Shown here one piece after another: positions 42,615 through 54,563 of a stretch of 64,000 bases of DNA (positions within the stretch are counted from its first letter, which is position 1; each line of letters starts with the position of its first letter). Position numbers and translations under genes: made by a program. Location: assembly GCA_947650285.1 (NCBI GenBank), contig CANTFL010000086.1, forward strand, positions 372,001-436,000, read 5' to 3'. The DNA comes from Hyaloperonospora brassicae. Its lineage: Eukaryota; Oomycota; Peronosporomycetes; Peronosporales; Peronosporaceae. The notes below the pieces were generated by a model, which ran no database searches, was not told the DNA's origin, and saw nothing but the letters and a program-made list of their open reading frames with translations.

Positions 42615-45104
42615 CTAGCGGTACCGATCACGGAACAGATTGTGGCGCTGCTTTGCACCGTGGCCGGCGGAGTACTCCATGTACTTCGTGCCATCCGCCC
42701 CGGAGAGAGCTCCAAGCGACGCTAGCTTCTTCTTCCTCTTACCACCGAGGCCTGAGAGCTCCAGACGCGACAGATCTTCATCGTCGCGGATGGCAGCGTT
42801 CTCGTCCTTAGCAGCGCTCTCAACATCAGCGCTAAGCACCTCATTCAACAGCGCCCGCTGATCCTCTTTTCGCGTAAACACTCCCTCGAACGACCCTGGT
42901 TCGAACAGATCGGTCACCACTTTGAACGTGTAGCCCTGGTCGACGAGGTACTGCTGCCGCTTGTTCGAATAGAACATCTCGTGTGTGTCCGTGGAAATGA
43001 GCGTGTAGAAAAAAGCGTTGAATCCGCCTGTAGCATTGGCCTTGGGACGTAAGATTCGCCCCAGGCGTTGCGCCTCCTGCCGCCGCGAGCCAAAGTGCGA
43101 CGACACTTGTATGATCACATTTGCCTCCGGCAGATCAATGGACGTGTCGCCAACCTTCGAGATGCAAATGACGTTGACCAGAGGCGAACTTCGGAACGAC
43201 TGTAGCAGACGCATGCGCTCACGCTCTCCCGTGCCGCCGTAGATGTACCCTTTGTTGAGCTTTGTCGCGTACAGGCGTAGCGCAAAGACATCGTCTGAAA
43301 AAAGCAATATCTTGTCACCACGCTCCTCGTGGTACTGGATGAGGAACTCGGCGGCAGTAAACTTGTTCGGGTTCGCAACATAAAGGAGTGCGCGCTTGCG
43401 TGCACTTTTTGTCTCCCGCAGATACTCGCGGTAGAACTCTCCAGCCATTGGGCACCACACCTCCACGCAGGATACATTAGCCAGGAATCCGCTTTGCGTC
43501 AAGTCCATCCAGTTGGCTTCGTACAACTTCGGGCCAATGAGGAAATTCAGATCGCCGATCAAATCATCCTCGCGCACAAGGGTGGCCGTCAAGCCAAGTT
43601 TGCAATGACACGCAATGGAGCCAATGACCTTGCGAAACATCTTCGCGGGCACAACGTGCACCTCATCCAGCAGGATGCAACCCCACTCCCGGCCTTGGAT
43701 AAGCTGCATCACCTCCTCTGATGCGCGAGCGCGACGTCCACCGAAAGCAACCATCGTGTACGTAGTCACAATCACTCCAGAGTCAGGATCGATATAGTCC
43801 TTCGCGACTGAGGTGAAGCGTGCAATCTTCTTTTCCGAGATGTTGGTCCACATCTTGAACTGTGCAGTCCACTGCTCTACCGATACAGCTGACGTACATA
43901 GACACAGACACGACTTTTTGATTGTCGAAGCAGCCGTGACACCTGTGAGTGTCTTGCCTGCACCGCATGGAAGCACAATGATACCTGATCGTGCACGACC
44001 ATTCCCAAACATCTTGCTCAGTGACTTCTCCTGGTACTCACGGATGCGCGTCGACGGCTTAAGATCCATCTCCAGATCAGGAATGGTCTTATCATTTCGA
44101 AAGTCGTACTCCTCCATGAGTGGGTAGTCCAAATCCAGACACGCGCGCTTTACTTGCTCGACCATTTTCTTTCGGATCTTGAACGACACCGTGCGCACCG
44201 TCTTTTGCTGGTCACCACCCATTGTTTTTTCAGGGTTCTGTTCATCTGCCATGGTGTAGTCTTCGTTCAGCAGCTTCTGATACTGCAAATTGGCTTGGTC
44301 TTCAGCAGACACATCCTTCTGGATAAACTCGTGCGCATCTTCTGCTCGAGCCCCACCTGGTGCTGCGGGTGCGACCCCAGCCGAGGAGGCATTCGATGCA
44401 GGTTCTTCGATTGCTTCCTTGACACGCGCAGCTCGAATGTGCTCATGCTCCAGTAGCTTGCGCAGCACTTCAGGGTACAAACTCTCGACGTAGAACTCAT
44501 TGTGGTGCAGCACGAGCTTCGCCTTGCCGTAGCTGAGCGTGCATTCCTTGATAAAGGCCACGATACCCTGCGGCAGTCGGTTTTTCGACAGCCTCTCGAG
44601 CACCTTGAGAATGCTCTCGGTCTCAATAGCAACCGACACGGCGGCATACAGCGAGTACGGCGTGAGCTTGTACTCGTGCACGAACTCTGGACGCGAGACG
44701 GGCTCGGCAATGGCGACGAGGAAGTCGTAGGCCTGTTTGTAAATGGGCGAGAAAGCCTCGAGGAACATGCGGCCGTTCGGACAGACCCACACCGGCCGCG
44801 CTTCGTGGTCGGGTTTCAGATCCAGCGTCGAAAAGTCAACGTATCCGGTAGCGTCTCCGCCCCCGGCAGCGGTCTGCGCCACGTCGTTGAGCTTCTGGAG
44901 GCGGTTCTGGATACGGCGCGACAAGTTGCTCGAGGCGCCGACGCTGTCCGCGGACTGCTGCACGCCACCGACTGTCTCGTCGCTCTCCATGTACTCGAGA
45001 AGGTCCTCGCCGACCGATCCGCCATAGTCTTCGGCGAGCGACTTGCGCTTCTGCCGTTGCTTGGGCACACTTTTTGGGTGATGGTTACTACTGCCACTGC
45101 TCAT
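42615..45104 (-). CDS. XPB: TFIIH helicase subunit XPB
   Basis: 829 aa, XPB/ERCC3/Rad25 family: the 3'-5' DNA translocase of TFIIH, needed for promoter opening by RNA polymerase II and for nucleotide excision repair. Human XPB is 782 aa. Seen: basic N-terminus; N-terminal XPB domain (RPVWVCPNGRMFLEAFSPIY); motif I LPCGAGKTLTG; Ia region TSAVSVEQW; motif II with DEVH (ILLDEVHVVPAKMF); motif III TATLVREDD, which includes the RED motif; the adjoining thumb-like region; motif V around EANVIIQVSSHFGSRRQEAQ; motif VI QRLGRILRPK. All key residues look intact. One exon, start MSSGSSNHH at 45104. Confidence 0.96.
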   Translation of the reverse strand: MSSGSSNHHPKSVPKQRQKRKSLAEDYGGSVGEDLLEYMESDETVGGVQQSADSVGASSNLSRRIQNRLQKLNDVAQTAAGGGDATGYVDFSTLDLKPDHEARPVWVCPNGRMFLEAFSPIYKQAYDFLVAIAEPVSRPEFVHEYKLTPYSLYAAVSVAIETESILKVLERLSKNRLPQGIVAFIKECTLSYGKAKLVLHHNEFYVESLYPEVLRKLLEHEHIRAARVKEAIEEPASNASSAGVAPAAPGGARAEDAHEFIQKDVSAEDQANLQYQKLLNEDYTMADEQNPEKTMGGDQQKTVRTVSFKIRKKMVEQVKRACLDLDYPLMEEYDFRNDKTIPDLEMDLKPSTRIREYQEKSLSKMFGNGRARSGIIVLPCGAGKTLTGVTAASTIKKSCLCLCTSAVSVEQWTAQFKMWTNISEKKIARFTSVAKDYIDPDSGVIVTTYTMVAFGGRRARASEEVMQLIQGREWGCILLDEVHVVPAKMFRKVIGSIACHCKLGLTATLVREDDLIGDLNFLIGPKLYEANWMDLTQSGFLANVSCVEVWCPMAGEFYREYLRETKSARKRALLYVANPNKFTAAEFLIQYHEERGDKILLFSDDVFALRLYATKLNKGYIYGGTGERERMRLLQSFRSSPLVNVICISKVGDTSIDLPEANVIIQVSSHFGSRRQEAQRLGRILRPKANATGGFNAFFYTLISTDTHEMFYSNKRQQYLVDQGYTFKVVTDLFEPGSFEGVFTRKEDQRALLNEVLSADVESAAKDENAAIRDDEDLSRLELSGLGGKRKKKLASLGALSGADGTKYMEYSAGHGAKQRHNLFRDRYR

Positions 45105-47364
45105 TCGACGCGACTGCTTGACGAAGGAAAATGCGACGGCTCAAAAAAATTAGGTAGAGCTCTATTTGTAGGAACCCCTTTTTTCCCGTCTCATTTCTAA
45201 ATGGCTTTGGGTAACGGGTTTCGTAGGTGAAAACCATTTTGCGTCTTTGCTTTCGATTGGCTTCGAATGTTGTGTATCTCCTCGTTTGCTTGTCGACCCG
45301 TATTTGTGCACTTTGATGAGGAAAAAGGAGACGTAGGTGCCGTCCGATAGCTGCAAATAGCTTGCAGTGATTGACGACACGCACGTGTCTTTTTTTACGC
45401 GTGCGGCAGATGAACGGGTTGAGGTAAATTTTTGTGGGAATGGTAGGCTAAAAGCATGAGATTATAGTACACGAAGACCAAACCGAGAAGGGCTTGTGCA
45501 TCGGCTGCTTCGTGCTAACACAAATCAACTACTTACTTCGGGTTGCGGTTGTTTCATCGCTTTTGAGCTGTACGTATTCGTTGTGTACGCGAAGATTATC
45601 AGCACGGACCAATACGGTAGTTCGGGGATGTAAGCTTTACATTCTAGAGTCGTTCTTCTCGTCCACGCAATCGGTGCCGCGCTCCTCCAACACATTAGAC
45701 ACCCGATATGGTTTCATTGATCTGTGTTATCAAGCAACAGTTGCTCTTTACAGCTGTAGAGTCCATCTATCCATAAGATCAACCGACGTTGATCGTGTGT
45801 GTTAGTCCGATGAGCATATGCCTTGATATTGTAGAGGATTTGGTTGCCTGTAGCGGGGTACCCGCACTTCTACTGCAACCAGCTTGAGGTAGCCTAACTT
45901 GGTGACTGTGTAAGAAGGCGCCTCGAAACCTCACGTGCACGATCGCGAAGAAGCGAATACATCGAAACGGACACGCTAAGTTGTAGGAAAGAGAAGAGCT
46001 TGATCAGGATACTTTGATTGTTCTCGACGTACATTCTCTCAACGAACGATGGTATTCCCAAACCACACATATGCATGCTGGCAACCTACTCGCCACCCGT
46101 TACGCACGTCCATTACTCAGTGACCGCCTTGCTGGAAACTATACTGCAGTATATCACCAAACGTGCAAAGATGTAGAAATAAGTCGGATGTAGACGATGT
46201 GCATAATCGACATTGGATGAAGCGTCATATTCAAGCACTGGGTCCACTCGTTACAGACATTCTCCGAAGATTCCAGTCTTTTATGAATGGTGTTTATCAT
46301 CTCCAATTCTGCCTGAATCATAACTTCGACAACAATATGAAGTTCTACAGCGACAAAAATGCCATACACACGGTTGACATCGGACAGTATGCATAGCTCG
46401 ATGGAACGGATATTGACATAGACAGAGAACCACTAAAATAGCATACAAGATGGCATCGAGCCCGTCATGAAGAAGGCATGTCATTATCGTCTATAAAAAA
46501 GGCGTCTAAGAGCTTGCGAATTTGCCGTCAACCTCACAAGTCCCTGCAAAAGCCGCGCAAGAAGTGCTTTGAAGTACGCAACTGGCTAGCAAGGTCGTTT
46601 GGTTAGTTATATTACTTATGAGTGGTTTGATAGAGCCTTCGTCGGACACCATATAAGTCGTGGTTCAGACAGTTATAGATTCATCAGCGCTATGATTCTG
46701 CCCGACAAGATACATGAGAAGCCGAGGAAGAGTAGGTGCAATATCTTGACCTACTCGCGAGAAATCGAACCTCGCTTCAGGGGGCCTATTCCTTGTCAAG
46801 CAATGTGATGTCGTGTAGACGACGTCTGGATGAGCCGTCGAGATTGCGTCGATTAGCACAGGCTACCTGTTGGAAGTGCGAGTTGCACTTGGATCGGCTC
46901 CAGAGATTCGCACCTACACTAGAGCTTACATGTAATGTTCTTTAGGGTTCTATGTGTTGTATTAGGCAACACAAAGATATAGGTCGGGTAGTTCTCACTT
47001 GTATTTTGAATAGCCACTGGCGAGGCTCCTGCCGGGGGGAGGGCGAAACGCGTCTGACGCGCGTTTTAATACAGGTCATTTCAGTGACTTGATGTTCACT
47101 CTCTAACACTACTTAGAAGATGTGGAGCTATCAATCGTCCAAATTGCACTGAACGGGATGTACATGCAATGTCAATTGCAAGGCTCCATATCCGTCTCTT
47201 TTAGATAATGATGCTTTGCGTAATAGATGGCAGGTCGATGTAATGTCATCGTAATATCCTGGATGCCTATATAATTAGTGGCTGGGGACTTATAGCTTCC
47301 ATGATGCATGACGAATATGTTTATTTGCCACATAAGGACTAATTATCACAGGTGTTTTGATGTG
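45105..47364. other. Intergenic region before the chromovirus insertion
   Basis: No recognised gene in 2.26 kb. The first part must carry the XPB promoter. Near 47050 is a short perfect-armed hairpin around AAACGCG / CGCGTTT after a G-rich tract. Composition becomes AT-richer to the right. Confidence 0.4.
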
Positions 47365-47369
47365 GTAGC

Positions 47370-47809
47370 TGTAACGGGCACCGACGACTACGTACTGGAC
47401 TACCATTACGGAGCTATCCTTTCACTGACAACAGTGAAGGTCAGTGCCCAGCTAGGTGTAAACACTTACACAGAGGAAGGTAACAAGTATCTAAAGACTC
47501 TCGTCGTAGTAAAAGTAAAACTGTTATTTGATACAATTAAGTTTTACAACTCTTGCTTCTCTTGTTCGTCCTGACTGATTATATTAATCTAACGAAACGT
47601 ATGATGACGTCTACTCACCACCCATTGCGCGCGTCTAGCAGCGATTGGTGGGTTGATATCATCTCAATATCAACCAATGAGAGGACCCCTTCGTCCATCT
47701 CAACAACATCACTAAGCTTCGTGATATTGTTGAAAAAATTTCAACGTAATATTCTTAATTGTCATTTTAGCCTTAGTGACAATATCATGTAACGGGATAC
47801 CCCGTTACA
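47370..47809 (-). repeat. 3' LTR of chromovirus copy 2
   Basis: 440 bp. By eye about 14 differences from the LTR at 54564-55003, i.e. about 97 percent identity. The inner end (plus strand) contains the inverted pair TGTAACGGG and CCCGTTACA. Confidence 0.93.
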
Positions 47810-47940
47810 TCACCCTCCCCTTAACTGATCGTCACCGTGTGACTATCGAAACTTGGTGGCCACCCGTTAACCACCATTGGGACAGGGAGCACACGTCTGG
47901 TCAGATCCGTTCATACCTGACTTTACCTCGCATAGTTAAC

Positions 47941-49213
47941 ATGTCTATGCGGAGAGACTCAAAGAAGACACAGCCTGTTGCTGCGTCAGCTTCTGCGGTA
48001 GACGATTCGTCGTCTGCTACTAGTTCTCTGCCTGCAGCACCTGTTGCTGCAGGCGCACGTGGTAACACACCTCGTGCACACGGTGAATCAGAGTTAGGGG
48101 TCATCTACTCTGGCGAGTCAGATGTGTCTGACTCGGGAAGGGCTCCAGAAGCATTGCAACAACCTGCAGTGCCTCTTCCTTTAACGAAGGAACTGCCGAA
48201 CAAACGGACTCGCGACTTGCGTCACAGTCTATTCGGCAGTGATGATGAGTCCGGTGATGAGTTCTATTACTCATCACCACGATCAACTCGTGCGTCTTTG
48301 CACGAGCGCGTTGACGATGGCGCGAGCCGTCGTAGTATTGGAGCCCGTGGTACCGGCGAGGATACCACGCCGAAGCGTGATGAGCTGAAGCCGTGGCGTT
48401 TGCCTGAACAGCTCATCAATCGCTTGTCTCACGAGACAAGCCAACACTATCGAATACCATTGTTCGATGCGAGCGAGCTCCATGGCTTGAGTTCCAGCGC
48501 GAAGAACTTTAGTGCTGAAGAAGACTTTTTCTCGATGCTTTCCTAAAGCATCGACGATACAATGGTAACCGAAAGCGTGACAAGACATCGCTTTTGGCAG
48601 CGTGAAACGCATTCGTCCAAAATGTCAAGAATTTTGGACGTGAGGTGTGGATTCAAAAACTTGATGCATTACGCATCGAGTTCGAAAAACGAACACCAAC
48701 CGGTGCAAGATACCCGTTGCATCGATTGTCGCGTGAGGCAGGCATTTCTTGCCTCACATGGGGTGATTTCTTGTGAGAGTTGTGGCGACAACTCGCAACG
48801 CGCTAAAAGGGAAGTCGTTTCCCTAAGTTCGCCCTGGGAAAGGGAACACATCTCATCTGAGATGCGTGACGCGATTGAAAACTTGCTATCCGTCTACAAG
48901 CGCCAAAAGCGCGTGTTTACCGATGGGCCCGAGTACCTATCGGATGAGTCTCGTCGTATAGGCGGACCAGACCCTCAACATCAGCCATCTGCTGGATCGA
49001 GTCTCCCAGCTGTCATACAAAGGTGGATACCCCCACCAGCGGACAAAGTAACTCGTTCGCTTCCCGTTCTTTACGCACTGGCTCAAAATACGCCCCACGT
49101 GAGAGCGTCGACCACTGTGAGAATCCACCAGCGGTTCTGGTGGTGATGGAAAGACGAGGTCCGGCTCAGCAGCCGGGCCTGGCGGAGATCGTCGATCTTT
49201 ACGAGCAATAACT
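47941..49213 (+). pseudogene. Antisense ORF of the chromovirus, copy 2
   Basis: A plus-strand frame, opposite to gag-pol, starts at ATG 47941, 132 bp inside the 3' LTR, and is open for 201 codons to 48546. Its N-terminal half is Ser/Ala-rich and probably disordered (VAASASAVDDSSSATSSLPA), then acidic (FGSDDESGDEFYYSSPRS), then conserved (PEQLINRLSHETSQHYRIPL). A 1-bp deletion near 48530 relative to copy 1 causes the stop. Homology continues in changing frames: HISSEMRDAIENLLSVYKRQ in the frame ending at 49146, and KYAPRESVDH in the frame ending at 49211. Protein family unknown. Confidence 0.6.
48937..49128 (-). pseudogene. Integrase chromodomain, copy 2
   Basis: Minus-strand frame with RSHVGRILSQCVKNGKRTSY, then VRWWGYPPLYDSWET, matching the chromodomain in copy 1; the WEP motif is altered to WET and the frame shifts soon after. 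It is separated by frame breaks from the rest of the integrase, and overlaps the antisense frame. Confidence 0.7.
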
Positions 49214-49265
49214 GCCCTAGTTTAGGGAGGACGTGGAGCACGAGTAAAGTCGTCGGCATGACTTG

Positions 49266-50650
49266 CTAACGACCGTGCGACGTCTCCGTATTTAGAGGTA
49301 GATCGTCGCGCGAAGGCATTGATAAATGACCAACATGAGAGTTCGGTCCGTGATCACACGAATCTGTTGGAGATTCTTGAGCGTGCCGTCTTTCTTCAAT
49401 CTCGGAAGAGGCCTCGTACTGATAGTAAGGGCGGAGACGACCGACATAAAACGTAGGATGCGTGCGCATCCTACGAGGAAAATAAATCTTGTATGCATTG
49501 CCTTTGCGGTTCAATACACGAAAGAGACCGATGTATTTCGGCAGTAGTATACTACTGCCGACATTAGTGGCTGCATGTCTAGGTAGGTTTACCGTAGACA
49601 GTAGTACTAGGTCGTTAATCTTAAATGAAAGAACATTTGCTCTTCCATTCTTGTCTGCGTGTCGTTTCTGGCAGTCCACCGCGTTAGCGATGGAGTCCTG
49701 AACGAAATGGAATACCGATTTTTGAGTCAACAGAAAGTTCTCTGCTGACTCGTTGTTGTGTCGTTTAAGTGCGCCTTGTGCGCATTGCTAATAGATTCTT
49801 CTCGTTTTTAGCAAGGGTGTCGATGTCCTCACTGGTATGATCATTAGATATGCTGGATATTCCAGCATCGTCATCATTTCTGACGTAGCAGCAGCGTCAT
49901 CGCTACTGCTAAGATCAACTTCATCGATGTCGATATTATCCACATCGGCGGTAGCGATGATACGTGATGAGCAAGAGCCAAAACGGTTTTTGCTTGAGCG
50001 AGTCCCCCCTTAACCCAGAGTCACTCTGTATCAGGGCGGGAACACGTGGGTGGCGTAATCCATTCACGTAAAATGGTGTATGCGTCGTAGACGCATGAAC
50101 GGAGTTCTTGATGGCGAATTCGACCATAGGCAAATACTCACTCCAACTCGAAAAGGAGTGGACGTATCCTCGAAATTTTTCGTCGACGACACGGTTTGCA
50201 CGTTCCGTCTGACTATCCGTTTCGGGATGACCAGAGTTTGACATCTTCAACCGTGTTTCTAATGTGCGGAACACGGATTGTCAAAACTCCGCCATGAACC
50301 GAGGGTCACGGTCGGACACGAGTTCAAGGTGCAATCCGTGAAGCCGAAAAACTGTGTCGATGAAGACACGCGCACAGCCGTGTGCAGTGATCGATTCAGG
50401 GACTGCAGCAAGATGTACCATCTTGCTGAAACGATCCACAAACACAATAATACCATTATTCTTGTTAGTGTCTTCGGGAAACCCGAAGGCAAAGACCAAA
50501 AAAATGGACTCCCAACACTCTTCTGGGGACGTCAGAAGTTGCAATGGCGCGCGGGATGAAGAACTAGGCTTCCCTCACTGACATACCTCGCAAGAACGAA
50601 TGTACTTGCGCACAAAATGATACTGGCGTGGCCGGTAAAAGTCATGAATT
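49266..50650 (-). pseudogene. Integrase of chromovirus copy 2, broken
   Basis: Pieces in order on the minus strand: a zinc-finger end with RSCEVCQ (about 50590); catalytic core start with VFVDRFSKMVHL and LVSDRDPRF (50544-50281), containing two catalytic Asp; then GHPETDSQTERANRVV (50274-49936) with the catalytic Glu region; and a C-terminal part with FKINDLVLLST and THPTFYVGRLRPYY (49730-49266), ahead of the chromodomain. A stop after CQ and frameshifts separate the pieces. Confidence 0.88.
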
Positions 50651-50899
50651 ACCGTAAGGCAAGTCTTTTTCTAACAAGATGCCCACCAGTTGGGGCATCG
50701 TGACATTCAAAAATGATGCATAAACGAAAACCATCATTATCGGGCGCGACGACACGAGTTGTGTCGTCTGCAAGTTCTGTTTAGTACAGCAACCCTTTGC
50801 GAATCGTGTAACGATTCAAGGAGGAGCTGTATAGAGCCGGCATATCCGACAAATATTTCCGGGATGGATTCGCAAGGTAATTTATCAAACGAAGGAGAA

Positions 50900-52284
50900 T
50901 CATATCCCCTGCGTATGCCTTCCGCACGCCATCGAGTAAAGGCGATGACAGCGCACTGACTGATAGGATCGCAACAGTAGGCAAATCCTCACTGTTGAAT
51001 GGCTCAGTCGGCTTGAAATAGGGCCGACGCGAAAGCGCATTAGCGACGACGTTAAGTCATCCTGCTTTATACTCCACGGAGAAGTTGTACTCCGCGAAGA
51101 AAGACAACCACGTATCGATTCGTGCGTGAGGTGGGAACTGCTTACGGACGTGCGCAGCGACGCATGGTTCGTAAAGACAACGACTGGTCTATCTCCCAAG
51201 AGATAGACGCGAAACTTAGCCAGTGCGTAATTCATGGAAAGGAGTTCCGTGTCATGCACTGGGTAATTACACCCATCTGGTTGCAGCTGACGCGATCGAT
51301 TGCAGACGACGCGCTCTGCGCCGTCTGTGTCATACTGAATCAACGCACAGCCGATGGCGAAATCGCTGGCGTCACCGACCACATGAAATGGTCTGTCCTG
51401 ACCTGCAATCGCCAAGATGGGCGATTGCATCACGCTTTGCTTGATACTTTTATAGGAACGCTGATTGTCAGCTTTCCATGACCACTCCACAGTTTTCTTG
51501 AGCAAACAAGGACGACGAACAGTCATCTCGGCGTAATTGCGCGAATACTTGTGTAAGTACGCCGCTAGCCCAAGGAACTTCCGCAGTAACTTGACATCGA
51601 CTGGCACTGGCCAGTCGGTGATCGCCTTGACCTTTTCGGGATCAGGGCGTACGCCGTGTTTACCCACGATGCACATAAGAGGTGGTATTTTGATAGCCGC
51701 GAATATAAACTTCTTGAAGTTGGCGTACACCTTATGTTTGCGCATAAGCTGATGAACCTGACGAACGTGAGTTCTGTGAACTTCAACGTCCGTCATCCCA
51801 TCCATAGCCCGGCTATGGACGAATACATCGTCGAAGTAACTGGTGCGAAATCCCGCATCGGTCTCAACAGATCTGTAACACATCTGTTGAACGTTGCAGG
51901 GGGATTACTCATTCCCTCTGGCACCACTAGCCTTTCCCACAGCATACCGCTGGGGTGCTCACCGCTCTGTACGGGATGTCCCGTTCACACATGAGTATCT
52001 AAAAGAAGCCATACATCAGATCCATGAGACGATAAGATATTACTCTTTGACATACCATCTATGGTTACGTCCTTCCTCGGTATCGGCGTCTGATGCGGTA
52101 TCGTTGCAGCATTCAATTTGTTGAAAGCGTGCACTATCCGCCATCCTCCTGTGGCATTTTGCACACAGAAGATCGGAGAGCTGTGAGGGAAAGTTGATTC
52201 CCTCACATGGTCTGCCGCTAAGCGATCGGCAAAGAACTTATCGATTGCTTGCACCTTTTCGCAAGGCAGTGGCCACTGCTTCAT
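50900..52284 (-). pseudogene. Reverse transcriptase and RNase H of chromovirus copy 2, broken
   Basis: 52284-51985 holds the RT start (SSPIFCVQNATGGWRIVHAF). 51883-50900 holds the catalytic YFDDVFVHS (family Y[I/L/V/F]DD), HVRQVHQLMRKHKVYANFKK, the connection segment (KFLGLAAYLHKYSRNYAE), and RNase H with HVVGDASDFAIGCALIQ and NYPVHDTELLSMNYAL. A frame break lies between the two RT parts. Confidence 0.9.
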
Positions 52285-52388
52285 GACACAGTACTTCGAG
52301 CCCGGTTTGAGCTCGATCTCCTGTCGAGTGCCTTTATCCTAAGGCAACTCGCAAGGCACGGATTCAGGGAATACATCCTTGAATTCGA

Positions 52389-53342
52389 TCAAATCCTTGT
52401 ACAAAGAATTTGCCTGGAGCGACTTCCAGGATTGAGATGCATATCCCTCAATCCGAGTCTTTTCATCAATGACGCTCTCGTCCATCGATGAACTGATGAG
52501 AACCCGTTCGTCTCAGTAAAAGCCTTTGCCGATCGAATATCGATGACGCACTCGTCCTCCGCGACGAGTGTACAGATTTGCTTGAATTTGCCACTACGCA
52601 GATCACGCAAGAACCGTTTCGGCTCTAGCGTTGGCAATTGAGCTATCTCCGAAGTTAACTTTGGAGGCACTATCAGATCAAGCGTGTAAGCGCCTACGCT
52701 TGATCCGTCACTAACCAAGACGTTCACTGCCTCGATTACTTCCTGGAAGGTCATATCCACAGGATCCAAAAGAGCTTTCTCCACAATGTAGTGATCAACT
52801 ACATTGTGCTCTTGTACAGTCGTACTAACGATTGTTCCGAAATTGAGGCCATCGTACTCACTCGCAGTACACCCACGTGAATGTGGTCGTTCCAAGACGT
52901 TCTTCAGATGGTCATCTGATGAACAAGTGGCAGGCAATGTTACTGAGCGATGCTGCCAGATCACTCTTGGCTCGTACCTCCTGAGCCAAGGTAGTCCTAG
53001 GATGACATCAAACTTGTCATCCAGATCCAGTACGATGAAATCGTCATCTTACTGTTCGTCTTTAAACGTATAGTGGATTCCGACTACACGTTTCTCCACC
53101 GTTACCGATGTGCCTGTCGGTAGGAGCACCGTCATTCTCGCTGGCGGGATCTCCCGCTCCACAAGGTTAAGTTTTCTAGCCTCTAGTGACTGACGGCGAA
53201 CGAAATTGTTCGAATCCCCACAATCAACTAAGGCGCGAAATGACAAGTCCTTTGTCACTTCCAATATCAAGGTGACGAGGGATACCTCATCATCAGGTTC
53301 AGAGACACACAATGACTGTGTGTCGGGAGCAACCTTCGTCAA
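52389..53342 (-). pseudogene. Aspartic protease and linker of chromovirus copy 2
   Basis: 53342-53049 contains LSFRALVDCGDSNNFVRRQS, a retropepsin active site in which the usual D-S/T-G is D-C-G, and ILLPTG-like VLLPTGTSVTV. 52964-52389 continues the region between protease and RT (TIVSTTVQEHNVVDHYI; SDGSSVGAYTLDLIVPPKL). A TAA-type stop and frame change separate the two. Confidence 0.75.
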
Positions 53343-53431
53343 GAGATTTGCAAATTCTCTTATTGTTGCTGGATCAGTAGGGCGCTCCGCCCCTACTGAC
53401 CCCGACCATTTTTCGATATTCCGCCTCGCTG

Positions 53432-54417
53432 TTACGGCTTTGCAACAGCATCGGACTCTCGTTTTCCAGTTCTTCTGACTAGTGGACGGTTACTGCGCTC
53501 AGCACCGCGGAATACTGAGCGAGGGATACTGCATTCATATGCGTAGTGTCCCGTTTTATGAAAGCGATGACATCTCAGCAATTGCTTGTCATTCACAGGG
53601 CGAGATTTCTCGTCCTCGACATTACAGAGGTCCATTGGCTCTGGATCTGTGACTGCGGTCGTCTTTGTGGACAATATGGGGTCAGCGTAGTGTGAGCCTG
53701 TCTCACACTATAGTCTTCCTGCTCCGTAGCGTAGATTGATTTGGAAACGTTTTTTAACTCTCCGCGTAACAGGTGGTTCCTGACAGGATTATCTGAAAGT
53801 TTTTGAATAAATATTGTGATCAACACAAATTCACTCACAGGAGTCAGTACCATGCAGCTTGCAAGGTAGCGTACATGATGAGCGTATGCGTGAACCTTAC
53901 GCTTACCCAGTTTGATTTCGAGGAGTTCAGATAGTGTCCTGAATCCTTCCCTGGGTAGCTCAAATGTCTCACTGAGAAGGGCCTTACAGATGTCTAATGA
54001 CCCAAACACATTTGGGTCGTGTAATTTGCGATATAAGGCCCAATTCCTGGCGTCTCCTGCAAAGTATGACTGAGCAAATGCAACTTGTATTCTCTCATCG
54101 TCGATGCGACGAGCCCCAATGGAACCGTCGACTTCGACGAACCATCTCAACGGGAAGTCGTTCTCGACTCCGTGATACTTGGAGATCTCTAGTTTTAGAG
54201 ATTCCCGTCGAAGCTCACGCGTCGAACTTGCGGACTGAGACTGTTGCTGTCTCAGTGCTTCAGTCATCTGGTGATCTTGTTGTTGCAACAAGGTCATCTG
54301 CGCTCGCGACTCGTCAAATTCTCGTTGCAAGAACTTGCTGATGACGGCATGCTGCTGGTCTCTATACCTTGCGGATAGCATGGCCCAGATGGTTTCTTCG
54401 CCAACGGTCGAACTCAT
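53432..54417 (-). pseudogene. Gag with zinc knuckle, chromovirus copy 2
   Basis: From ATG 54417: Gln-rich coiled region (QQQDHQMTEALRQQQSQ), then a capsid-like gag domain (RIQVAFAQSYFAGDARNWAL; LPREGFRTLSELLEIKLGKR), to a stop at 53593. The zinc knuckle is in the overlapping frame 53674-53432: CHRFHKTGHYAYEC, a CX2CX4HX4C motif whose second Cys is replaced by Phe. Confidence 0.85.
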
Positions 54418-54563
54418 TCGTTCGGTCGCGCTCCATTCGACAACGCTCAAATGAGAGCAACTTTAATGGGTTCCGTGAAATCTGTAGCCTTCGACTTCGT
54501 CCAACATGTTCATGTTGAGCGATGCGAGTGTGGTCCTTATACGGACTATAAAATGCTACTAGG

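Noticed and set aside
43329..45200. Plus-strand frames of 100-232 codons opposite XPB
   Set aside because: Shadows of XPB; the minus-strand frame carries all helicase motifs.
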